In this document: positions 23,695 to 34,696 of the stretch, one piece after another
How positions within the stretch are numbered: the stretch's first letter is position 1
Layout of the letters: the number at the start of each line of letters is the position of its first letter
Assembly: GCA_030549495.1 (NCBI GenBank)
Contig: JAUIRK010000908.1
Coordinates: forward strand, 124,001 to 188,000
Length of the DNA: 64,000 nucleotides
Direction of reading: 5' to 3'
Source: Nectonema munidae
Lineage: Eukaryota > Nematomorpha > Nectonematoida > Nectonematidae
The notes under the pieces: model-generated
Told to the model about the DNA's origin: nothing
What the model saw: the letters and a program-made list of their open reading frames with translations, nothing else
The model's database searches: none
Translations under genes and position numbers: made by a program

Positions 23695-25150
23695 AATTGA
23701 TAACAAAATATCAAAAATCATTGTAGCTGCAAAGATATATTGAATCTGCTGATTCAATCTTCCTGTCACACGATACCGTTAGAAGGCTAGTATGATAGAT
23801 ATCTGATGACATCAAACGTGATTTTATTGATTCGGAATTCGATTTTTTACTTTTTTGCTCAGATTGATGAAAAGATGGATGCTGCAAACTTATCTCCCTC
23901 TTGTGTTTGCATACAATATGTATATGACAAGAAATTGGTAGACAATTTTTTATTTTACGAAACTCAGCAATAGAACAACTGCAAGGAAAACATTTGAAGA
24001 AGTGATAAATTTTTTTACAGCACATGGTATTAAGTCGGAATCTGTCTAAGCAAAAATCTCCAGATGTAATTGGAACCCAGTTCGCCGAGCCATAAAACCA
24101 TACCCGATGAGTTGAAAAATCTTTTCAATGAAGTCATTACAAATGCTTCAAATCTTGTTTGTTTCCATTTGAAAAATTTTTGCTGCACTCAAACGTGAGG
24201 TGGCTTTCCAAATGAAAATTTTCCAAGCAATACTATAGAAAGAAATTCAGCAATTTTCGGAAGGCAAACTAGACATGCTGGTAGAATTTTTTGATGTCCG
24301 TTTTTCTATATTTCTATCATTTTTAGTGAACATATTTGAATATATGAATTCCTACCTTGCGCTGCAAGGAAAAGGGATCAGAGTGAGTACTCCATTATAA
24401 TAAAAAAATGAAGCTGGAATAATTGCATTCTGACAAGAAAAATTTTGCCCAGGCCATAAAACACCGTTTAACATGCCAAGAAATTTCTCTTAATTTTCTT
24501 AATCTACAAAGATTTGAAAAATACTATCATTTCATCACCCTTTTATAAATCTGGCCTCAGAAGACTTCATAGAATAGTTTATTGATTTGGTTAATGAATG
24601 AGGAGGTGTAAAGTATGTTTTTCTGAAATATCTCATAGCGATTTTTCGATTGAAATGGGAGAGTCCTATGCTTGCAAAGATTGCTCTGAAAGCTCAGGGA
24701 ACAAAATCATTCATATATGATAGATCACTACTCATCAAATGTAATTAAGACTTTATCGCTCCTTATTTGCTCTTTACCAGTTATTGAAACGGATTGTCAC
24801 AGTCTATCTGTAAAGTCTATTTGATATGCTATACTCTAACCAAATGAAGGTTTTATACCATGACAAAAAAATTATCTCTTTTGTAAATCTTTTGGGAGCT
24901 GAATTTTTGACTGAACCGATTTTATATTTGGTGATAGAAGGCTAAACATCTTTGTCTTCTAAAGACCACATTGAAAGGGATGTATTAGAGGATTCATTGG
25001 TAAAACAGTCAGACTTCATTTGTCCGATAGCAGATTATTCGACAACCCCACTATCCGATGCAATATTGATTAGAAGCTGAAAGATATTTCCCAGCCTCTC
25101 ATTTCCCTAATTCAACAAGCCAGGTTCACATCGGTGGATTGATTACTCTC
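23695..25150 (+). pseudogene. hAT (GTF2I-repeat/ZBED5 type) transposase relic
   Basis: Plus-strand blocks appear in family order but in different frames. A segment near 23770 resembles SDDIKRDFIDS. Near 24175 LLHSNVRWLSK matches the LLYHTEVRWLSRG block. Near 24270-24420 MLVEFFD and the following text resemble the FL.DI..YMN.LN..LQGKG region, and tail fragments run to about 25140. Many stops make it inactive. Confidence 0.7.
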
Positions 25151-25654
25151 TACTGAAATGCATTGTTTCTTAAAATTAAATTTTAAAATTTTTAGCGACA
25201 AAATGTTACCAAGCTTGATTAGTAACACAGAAAAACAAAGAATCATCTTATATAATCTTCATATTCCGCCTACACATATATTCATCCAGTAAAGTAAATT
25301 GCAAAAATTTTTAGGATATGGGTCTATGAGTTGACAGGTATATGACCGTGAATTTAAATTTGGCCATTTTAAATCGAAATTGAAGGCTTAAATTTTTGGA
25401 AGAATATTCTAAAAACTGTTTATTTAAATTAGCTATTCCAATCTCAAACATATGCGCTAAAAATTACATGAAAATGACAAAAATTTTGAGCAAAGTGTAA
25501 AAACATTGCCAACTATTCTAAGAAATCTTGATAAAAAACTAAATAAAATGAATATCTAACTTTAAAGATGCAATATATTTGATTTCTAGAATAAAAGACT
25601 TGATTGTCTAAATTAGCCCGGGAATGTAAGAAAGTGTATACATTTATATTTTTT

Positions 25655-25860
25655 AAAGGAGTTTCAGATGGGCAAAATAAATCCCATGGGGCCTAGCTCC
25701 CTTGCCCCCCCCCCCTTATCTGCTCAGAGACAAACAAGTCTAATAAATACTATGAAAGAGACATAATTCAGAAAATTCAAAATTATTGGGGGCGAAAGTC
25801 TTTTTCGCCCCCTGCAAGTCACATTGTGGCCCGCCCCCTGGATGTGCACCCCTCCATTAG
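25655..25860. mobile_element. Diverged G/C-run hAT-like MITE
   Basis: It contains a run of 13 C, an internal GGGGGCGAAAGTC...TTCGCCCCC palindrome, and the right-end phrase TGGCCCGCCCCCTGGAT that also ends the element at 32891-33075. No target duplication was found, so the boundaries are approximate. Confidence 0.4.
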
Positions 25861-26231
25861 AACTAGTATAAGAAAAACAAAAAGCTAAAGGAAGTTTACT
25901 ACATTTTATTGTTCTTTTTCATGAGTTTTATTTTTATTTACTAGTGGGTATTGAATGCAAAAAATTTAACTCTGAATACCAAATTTTAATTGAACTTACC
26001 ATTTCTTTATTTATAATGTTAAATATTTCATGAATAATTTTGACTTAAAACAAATTTTTTTCAATATTTGTATTTTAAACACGCAAAAATTATATAAAAA
26101 GATGATGAAATTTTGGAATATTTTTTTTGAATAATTTCATGAATCATTGACAACATCACGAAGAAAAACGATGGTGGATTTTTAAATATGAAGATTCATC
26201 ATTATCCTTAAGAATTAAACGAATAGCAATA

Positions 26232-26514
26232 TCAAGCTTGTTGCATCCAATATGCTATACGTTTTATTATGTAACTTCGAATGTTTATCATCCTTTTTTG
26301 TTGTTGAAGTATGTGAGAAGATTGAGAAGATGATGTATTCTTTGAAATGCAATCATTATTCATTTGAAGTCTAAAGAGGAGAGAAGATATTTGAATCTCA
26401 CATTCTGAATTTTTTTCTTCCCTCTTTCTTGGGATCCTAATTTCTGAATCATCTTTAAAATTTCGCTTCTTATTTTCTTCATCTATTTTACACATTAACA
26501 CAATCTAAAGTAAA
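26232..26514 (-). CDS. Possible terminal exon of an unrecognised gene
   Basis: On the minus strand an acceptor-like TTTACTTTAG at about 26515 is followed by an open frame with ordinary polar composition (KIDEENKKRNFKDDSE, then NNDCISKNTSSSQSSHILQQ and RSYIIKRIAYWMQQA) ending in TGA at 26232. Composition and length look protein-like in a region where random frames are Phe/Lys/Ile-rich. I do not recognise a family, and no upstream exon was identified. Chance remains possible. Confidence 0.3.
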
Positions 26515-26968
26515 AAATTCTATTTAAATATGATATGTTACACGAAAGTAAAATCCTCTTTACAAATTTGACGAGTATTCGTTTTTGGATTCAACCCTTT
26601 GTTCATTTTATAATGGGTTTTGTGTTTAATAATGTACAACACAAAGCTAAATTCAAGCCATTGCACCAAAGCACTATGTTATCAAATTTGTGACATGAAC
26701 ATTTGTTGATTAGAAGTAATTCAAAAAGTATTTACAGTAAATGCCCAGATATTACACACATCCGTTTATATTTGAAGGCCATTGCGTGCAAGAATAAGAC
26801 AACTTGTTTTGTTTTTATATTTATGATAAGCATGCCCATCAAATCTCGTCTGATGTTGAAAAGTGCTTACTTAAAAAACTGTGTTCCTAATGTAATTGTG
26901 TGCACTGTATTTTTGAACGGGGGAATCTAGTCGCAAAAACTTAGAAGTACGCCTGAGTACATAGGGAG

Positions 26969-27209
26969 CAGGGATGGACCGAGAGGGGGGATAGGGGGAT
27001 GCATACCCCCTACCGGCAATCTATTCAAGAAAAATTAAGGTTGGAGTCCACCCTAAAATAGAAATCAAAATTGATGGAGTCATTGATCGATTTTCAAAGC
27101 AAAAAGAAAGAAGAAAAGACTTTGTAATATAATTTTAATCATTTATTTTACATACGTTTTCAAATTTCTTCCCTAATAAAATGTGTAAAATATTTTGATA
27201 ATATTAGTA

Positions 27210-27248
<39 letters not shown>

Positions 27249-27274
27249 ACAAAAGATTTCTGGATCCCCCACTG
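26969..27274. mobile_element. hAT-like MITE with a poly-C run and 8-bp target duplication
   Basis: It starts CAGGGATGGACCGAG and ends TCTGGATCCCCCACTG, and is flanked by ATAGGGAG (26961-26968) and ATAGGCAG (27275-27282), 7 of 8 identical. The interior has a run of about 38 C (27211-27248). The ends resemble those of 32891-33075, so they belong to one loose family. Confidence 0.65.
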
Positions 27275-27289
27275 ATAGGCAGGCCTGTT

Positions 27290-30080
27290 ATTAAAGTCAA
27301 AAAATAAACAAAATATCGCGTATGTTCGCAATATGTCAAAACAATAAGAAATTTGATTTACTTCTGTTGCACACTAAAGTGATGTGACTATCCGCAAGTG
27401 TCTACGTTTTGTTGCATTTTTGGACATTTTTTTTTCTACAAGAAAATCATTCCTCAATTTAAGCTGGAACATAAGTATTGATTGCTAATGCATCTGAGGT
27501 TGAAAATCATTGAATTTTGAGATAACGCAACACTTCAAACGAGGTTCCATTCTCAAGCAGACCAGAAGCTGTGGATAAATGAAGGCATGCATAAGAAGTT
27601 TATTTTGGAAAAATATACGGTTATATGAACTACTAAATAGGGCCTCTATTGTTTGCTTACAAAATCTCTATCAGCTTTAGTCTGTACTTCATTTCTTCTA
27701 TACTTTATTGGGTATCGAATTTTGCAATTTAAGCGATTTCAGAGCTTTTCTATTGAAAAAAATCTCTTGTTGATCTTGGCTTTTTTATTTATCAACATCA
27801 TTCATGTCTTGTAGTATCAGGTAAAGACCTCTTTCATACCGAAAGAAAAATGGTCAAATTCTATTCACATTTATAAAAAAATTTTGAGAATAGTTATATC
27901 TTTAGATATTTGTATTTGCCATAGTAAGGGAAATTCTAACTTTTTAATAATTTTCAGGAAATATTTAACCAATAAAATAAAGGTTAAAAGATTTTCGATT
28001 CACAAGAAAGGAGATTCTTCACAATCAAGATGTTTTTTGAAAATCTCAATACTAGGTTTTTATAGCGTCTAGTTCATTGGAAAAGGGTATATCTTCTGTG
28101 TAGACAAGTTAGACGCTTATTTCGTAAAAATATATAGCTCCTCAAAGGACTAAAACATTGACAATAGAAAAGCGAGGCTTATTATACATTTTGCTAAGCG
28201 GGTGCTATTTTAATTTTCTCATAAAAACGCGTTCTCGTTTCAATGTGCCTTCTGTTCCCTTGCTTCTCTCATACTCAAATAGGTGTACTTTATAAACAAT
28301 GAATAACGATTGTGAGAAAAACTTGACAAATGAAAAAACGGATATTTACCAATTCGATTGGGCAAATAGAAGTAAATGGAAAATATGGACGATGTTGCAT
28401 TAAAAGATTATTTTAGATTTGAAGAATATTTTTAGTGAGAATTTTACCCTCAATCAAAATTTTAATTGCGGTTTTCAATCAAAAACACGTTTTTTTTGAG
28501 AAAATTGGTTTTTCGGAATTAGAATTTTTCCGAAGTTGATTGATAATAATTCCACACATTCTTCTAATAGCAAAAATTAAGTTCTATTATGAACTGAGAG
28601 GGTATAATAAAAAATATATATATATTATATTTGAAATATGAGAGTGTGTTTATGAGATACTTTTTAGGCATACATTAATTATTCTATTTACACTTTGACA
28701 CCTTTTTTCATAGTGAATATATAAATAATATTCAAGGAAATAATTTTTGCCGTCAACCACAAATATGATTGACATTTTCAGACCCTAATTGCAAAAAAAT
28801 TAGTCGAGAAATAAAATGAGCATGTTCCGTTTATTTCAAAAAAATATTTTTTAATTTAAAATGTGGATAAATGTTTTTGAATACACTTTTTCAGACGTAA
28901 ACCGAAAATTTAATTCAGACTTTAACATTTCCAAATCCTAAAAATTTGAATAATTTTCTTGAATAAAATTTTTTGGTGTAAATGGCAAATTTGATCGACA
29001 CTTTCACAAATTTCCGCCCCCTAATTCAGAAAAACAGTCGAGAAATGAAATCAGCATGGTCGATTTGGTATAAAAAGATAAATTTTATTTTAAATTTGAA
29101 TGAGTTTTCGTAAGCAATTTTATCATAAATCAAAAGTTTGATTGACATTTGCTACAAAGTTGCCATGTTTATTAGAAAAATATGTATTGATAGGTGTTAT
29201 GTGTTCAAATATAATGTAAACTTATGTAAACACTAAGCTTATAAGTTATAGGCATTGAATATAAATTTTCAAAAAAAATGTACACTTGATTTGGATTGCC
29301 GTTTTTAACATTCAACTACTGTGAAAATAGGATCAAAAGATGTAGCTTGCGATTTAGGAAATGTCACAAAGTTTAAAGGTATTTAATTCAGCCAATTTTG
29401 TACAATAGAAGCATTTTAGCCCCCCCCCCCCTCGTCACTGATTGTGTTAAGCCAAACTTTGACAAATTAAGAGCTCTGCAGAAGTGAAAGGAATGAAATT
29501 AAAGCAATACAAGATGGAGCTCATTGAACATGTAAACCTTGTTTTGTAAAAAATTCAGTTTATTCAGATAAAATTTCTATTCAAATAATATTTTTCTTTG
29601 ATTTATAACTAACTAGGGTTTGAATCTATAGTGCTATCAAAAAGCTCCTTTTCTTGATTTTAACTTAAGGAAGAGAGCTGGCCCAAAAGAACTAAATAGC
29701 TTACTTTGGATTCGTAGGAGACACGATTAGATTGAGTTTGACAAACTCTGATTTAGATATTCATAAGATATATTTTACCTATTATATAATATTTAGTATA
29801 TTTTATTTCAATCTAATTGTGATAAAAATATTATATCAAAATTTTTTTTAATCAACTGAAAGCAATTAATCAAAATTTTTGTCATAATTAGATTTGCCTG
29901 ATAAGTTTGGAAATGGAATGTTTAAAATTGTTAGTATCGGAAATTAAAATTAAAAAATAAAACTACCAAATTTAAATGCCGTTTTTTCCTACAATAAATT
30001 TTTTTATTTAAATTTTTTTGCATTTCAAAAAATTTAAAAGACAATTTAGAACTTAAAATTGTTATTTTCTTTGTTTAAAA
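27290..30080. other. AT-rich region with a diverged tandem duplication
   Basis: No gene was recognised. About 28750-28920 and 28976-29140 are diverged copies of one unit: both contain a phrase like AAAT.TGAT.GACA.TTTCA, then CCCTAATT, AGTCGAGAAAT.AAAT.AGCATG. A poly-C run with TCACTG at 29420-29440 resembles one end of the G/C-run MITEs. Confidence 0.45.
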
Positions 30081-30084
30081 ATTG

Positions 30085-31420
30085 ATTCTATTGCTTCTTG
30101 ATGCAGTTTCTCTTCTTCATTAGATAAAAAGTGATAAATATCACTAAAATTTTAAGGTATTCTGCATTGAGTCTTATATGTATAAAAATTTGTGCTATTT
30201 TTTCTTTTTCTTCGTCATCTTTTTCAATGTCTTTTTCATCTTGATTCTTTTCATAAATGATTATTATTATCAAACGCTTCTTCACAATTTAACGAAAGTT
30301 CTTCAGTTGCAGGCACTGTTACATTATATCAATAGGGATGAACTCGTCATATACCACAATAGATTCGTGCATATCAGAAAAATACGTTTTAAAAATTCAT
30401 TTAAATTGTTGTCTTCTTCATTTTTATCGTTTAAAGAAGCATCATTGACAGAGAATCCAGCTTTTCTAAAACACTTAATGACCAAATTTAATTGCATTCT
30501 TTGATTGATACTTTTATCCATTCGCACTCGTCTAGAACAGAAATAGATTTTTTTCTAAATCATTGCCTTTGTCCTTAAAAATTTTTAAGAGAATTTTTTA
30601 TAACTTTTCTTGATAGCTCATAGTATACCTTGATTTAAAGATTGTGGTAAGGCTGTTGTATTTGCTGGAATAAAAATGAAAAATATCAGTTCAAACACAG
30701 CAAACCTATATCTAAGAATAATGAAACTTTCAATTTTTGTCATTTCATTATTTTCATTGAAAGAGACGACCAAATCTTCAAAGATTTCGCACATCATCCA
30801 TGCTTTTGAGTCATGTTTCCATAATACAGGTAAATTATTTAAAATTACGAAAACAACGAGGTTTTGCCTAAATAAGCCTCGCCTAGCATGTTGGCACAAA
30901 ATGAAGACGGCAACCTTTCTTTAGATTTTCCCCCAGTTCAATTTTCACATTTAAGGGTTTATAGGGTAAGCGCGAAAAAAACATAAATTCATTCATATTG
31001 TATGCTTCATATTTATTCTACAATATATGGCACTTTGGTTTTCAATCTTCATGTAAATGGGTTTTAAATCAATATCATGTTTTCCTCTATAAATTTTAGC
31101 AAAACTACTAATATGTCTCAATTGAAACTATTCTTTCTTCTTGTATCGGTGCTTGAGATATTGGAATAGTGCTTGAGCGTGCTTTTTGAAACCGCAATCA
31201 AACTACCTTGTCAATTTTCTCATCTTCAACGTTGCTGCAAACCCTTTTTCTAATGCTGTCAACTTTTTCTTCATAAAGTTTAATGTATTCATTTTTTTCT
31301 TCTTAAAATATATTGTACAGCAGTTTTTCCTAAATGAAAAACTTCGGCAAGTTGTCTTTCACTCTTTCCATCGCTAATTTTAATTAATTCAACATTGTCT
31401 GACCAAAAAATTTAATCATG
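30085..31420 (-). pseudogene. pogo/Tigger-type transposase relic
   Basis: On the minus strand 31405-31250 reads DNVELIKISDGKSERQLAEV then FHLGKTAVQYILRRK, the CENP-B-like helix-turn-helix that begins these transposases. Near 30690-30620 FIFIPANTTALPQSLNQG matches the DDE-domain phrase LPPNTT...QPLDQG. Near 30500-30420 QLNLVIKCFRKAGFS matches the I.NCF.KAGF block of the C-terminal part. Order and strand agree, but stops and frame changes break it. Terminal repeats were not located. Confidence 0.75.
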
Positions 31421-31744
31421 CTTCCAAGAAATTTCAAAAATTTTAACTTATTATAAAATTCAAATTAACCTTAGTTTAAAATTTTGATAATAAATTCTGT
31501 GAAAAAATTGAAAAATATATCCGATAAATATTTTATTAAAATGCGTAAGGATGACGTCCACTTTAACTGGGAAGGGTAGGATCCGTAAATGTTGATAAAG
31601 AGAGCAAGAAAATATAGGCAACAGTTGACATGGCAAAGAAAAGGGAAGCAATGTTCAAAAATTGTATTCATGTCATTTGTGAATGATCGTTTATTCAAAG
31701 AATGCATATATTAAACTAACTAATTATAAATAATTAATTAAGTC

Positions 31745-31825
31745 TTAACTCTTTGACGACCAGTGTGACGTACGTTGACAAAGAGAGCAGACGATTAGTA
31801 TCCTAAATTCTGGTCTTCATGGTTC
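31745..31825. mobile_element. TTAA-flanked MITE, truncated copy F
   Basis: It starts TTAACTCTTTGACGACCAG, then the near-palindrome TGTGACGTACGTTGACA, then GAGAGCAGACGA, and stops near CTGGTCTTC. This is a shortened member of the family described at 45635-45760. Confidence 0.55.
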
Positions 31826-32432
31826 TTGCAGAAGAGAAAAAGCAATTTTATTGGAGTAGCATAAAATATTAAAAAATCGATTGCGTCGCATATGCGATAA
31901 AATGGCTTAATGAATACCTTTTACGTGCAAAATTTAATAGTGTATAGTAACTAAGGTAGAATAAATAATAAGGGATATTCAAAAATTTATGGTTTATTTA
32001 AAAAAAAACTTTCTCTAAATTAAAATGATATTTGTAATTTATGCAAAAAAGCCCTTATTCTTTAAAGTTCGTATTTTTTTATCATCAAAATTATGATTTC
32101 ATCGTAAACCATTCAGCGAGTTACTTCATTGATATCAATAAATTTTTAAACAAGTAGTTAGGTTGTGAGCTGTAGAGAAGAATTTTAGAAAAATATTTTT
32201 AAAAAGGCATTACCTATGATGGATAAGATTGGTAGAATATAATTTATAACTAAACACAAACCCATAAATATATAGTATATATTATCTGCCTATTTATAAT
32301 AGATATAAATGCATGTTGGTGTGGGAGAATATGGTTGCTATGCGATTCCATTGTGAATTTATGTTTTGTTAGTGTCTATGGACAGTTAGACTTCACTGAA
32401 TTGTACTAAACTATTTAAGTTCTTTAAATGTA

Positions 32433-32675
32433 GGTCACTCTAACTGCAAGCATAATTGTGTCAGCGATTTTTCTTCGTTGAAACGTGATTGCCACGACTA
32501 TACCTTCTCTGTAGGTAAAACGTATTGTATTTACTTCTCATTCACACTGGTCATCCATATCTCCTATCTATACGTTGTATATGATCGAGCACAATGCTGC
32601 GACAACAAACAATATGAATTTTCATTGAAAGACGCACGTCATTATGGTGGCTCATCAAGTCTGGAGAGTGGATAG
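32433..32675 (+). CDS. Possible Cys-rich coding exon, unrecognised
   Basis: After an acceptor-like TTAAATGTAG the frame HSNCKHNCVSDFSSLKRDCH then DYTFSVG is open up to a donor-like GTAG|GTAAAA at 32514. Reading through instead adds a hydrophobic stretch (YFSFTLVIHISYLYVVY) and CCDNKQ..., ending at 32675. The cysteine spacing suggests a secreted or extracellular segment. No family was recognised and no partner exon found. Confidence 0.25.
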   Translation, partial: GHSNCKHNCVSDFSSLKRDCHDYTFSVGKTYCIYFSFTLVIHISYLYVVYDRAQCCDNKQYEFSLKDARHYGGSSSLESG

Positions 32676-32890
32676 ATGCTTATTTCGTGACGATCACCAA
32701 AAAATCCATGATCCAGAAATTTTTTTTATTTTATAATAAAAATGAAAAAAAGTAGACCAGTTAGATATTTTATAACACTTTATATACTTCAATTAATTCC
32801 TGTTTTATTGATCCCATATGTACAGATAATAATTTTAACCAAATTCAACAAATCGCTAAGCAATCACATCCTCTTTGATCCCGGCAGGAC

Positions 32891-33075
32891 CAGTGGCGGA
32901 TCCAGAAATTGGCCATAGAGAGGGGCAACTTTAAAAAATACTACCATACAAGTCTTGATGCTTTAGGAAAGAGCAAAATCAGTAAGGGGAATTTCTGAAA
33001 CAATTCTTCATAGGAGGGGGGGGGGGAGGGGCTAGGCCTAGGTAGGTGGCCCGCCCCCCTCTGGATCCGCCAGTG
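32891..33075. mobile_element. hAT-like MITE with 8-bp target duplication
   Basis: Ends are CAGTGGCGGATCCAG and CTGGATCCGCCAGTG. The flanks are GGCAGGAC (32883-32890) and GGCGGGAC (33076-33083), 7 of 8 identical. The interior has a G-run and the palindromic GGCCTAGG. It is 185 bp with no coding potential. Confidence 0.75.
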
Positions 33076-33689
33076 GGCGGGACATATATGTCCCACAAGT
33101 TTTATCTGAAATTAATTTAATTTATATATACATATAATTTTATATATGTGCAAAATTTAATCAATAAGACATTCCTGATTAAAAATACGTTTTTGTAAAC
33201 CAGTTATTTCCTATTATTTTTTGTTTTAGGCTGTTTTTTATGTTAAAAATAGGAAATTGAAATTATTTTTCTTTTACCTGTTCTTTTTGTAGAATCTAAA
33301 CAGAAATGACAAAATTAAGAATGTATTATAAATAAATAAACATATATATTTAAATTATAACGATAGCTGTACAACTTCGCAATATTTTTCATCATCATGT
33401 TTTAGGACTGTCTGATAGATGGAGCACACTGAGAACGTAATCAGAATGAAAAGATACGCATTGCATACGAGTATCGAGACGATGAAAACACATCTACACA
33501 GATAGAGCAACATTACCTCTTATGTATATGAATATTATTAAAAATGGTTACATGTAAGATGTGCGACATTGGGAGGGACATTTCTGAGTCCCCCTGGGAC
33601 GAGCAAAATTATTTCACTGGGAGGGGGGATTCGTTCTGTCATTGGGGGGACGAATCCCCCTATCCCCTCCTTACTTCGCACCCTGGCTA

Positions 33690-34455
33690 AAAACTATATT
33701 AAAAAGTATGGGGTTTCAAAGTTTTTTATAGATGTTCAGGAGATGATGGATATCTTTATGAATTCGATATGTATACATTCAAAAAAAGAACTTGGACCGA
33801 ATTGGGTAAATTGAGAGAAAAGCTTCAAGGTTTATCTTGCTATGTTTTTTTCGACAATTATTTCCCATCAGTAAACCTGATGAATATTTTATATAACCAT
33901 AAAATATTTTGAATTGCAACAATCATCAAATCAAGGAGAGGTTTACCAAATTTCACACCAGATAAAAAGATGAAGAGAGGAGATTCTGAGTGTTTTTATT
34001 CAGCCAAATCAAATATATGTGTTACAAAATGGTAAGATAATAAATCAGTAATTTTGATTTCAAATTTTTTCAATGGCAAGGACGTTACTTTTTCAAGAAG
34101 AGGAAAAAGAGGGTTTACTGATAAAATCGAAATACGCTGTCCTGTCATGGTCAAGAAATATAATCAAAGCATGAATGGTGTAGATATACTTGATCAGAAA
34201 ATAAGCTATTATAAAAAAGATATTGTAAAAAGTATTATAGTAAAATTTTCTTATACTTGTTTACATTTTGCCTAGTGAATTCTCACATCATTTTCACTAA
34301 GAATTCTGATAAAATTTATGATTTGAAACAGTTTATAAGAATTATTGCGAGAGAGCTAATCAACAATTTTAGTTCAAGGAATAGAGCTGCACCAAATTTC
34401 ATCTTGTCTAAAAGAGGTATAGTCATTCTAAGGCCATCAGAAAATTTTATTAAAT
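33690..34455 (+). pseudogene. piggyBac-type transposase relic
   Basis: Plus-strand blocks in family order: VFFDNYFPSVNLMNILYNHK near 33845, then RRGLPNFTPDKKMKRGDSE near 33940, CPVMVKKYNQSMNGVDILDQ near 34140 (the (V)..YN..M.GVD..DQ...Y signature), and CLVNSHIIF near 34265. The DNYF and GVDxxD strings mark DDE positions of piggyBac transposases. Frames change at least three times, so the copy is dead. Just upstream (33555-33683) is a G/C-rich, partly palindromic scrap. Confidence 0.8.
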
Positions 34456-34696
34456 AATTTTTTTGGTTTTAAAATTAAAGTTATCATGGTATAAAATTAA
34501 ATCTTTCTTCTAAGACTCTTCTCAGACATTTTTGTCACTTACTGCCCATGGGGACAAATATCTCCTATTTCAGTGTAAAGAAATGGAGAATAGGTTTGTG
34601 TTTATTTTATCTAATTTATATCTTTAGAACAAAAATAATAATAAGTAAACAAAAAATTTATTAAAATAAAAACTTTAAACCTTAAGGGCTGGAAAG

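Noticed and set aside
30178-30504. Plus-strand 108-codon frame
   Set aside because: It overlaps the antisense pogo/Tigger relic, whose minus-strand blocks match a known family; the plus frame is Phe-rich background.
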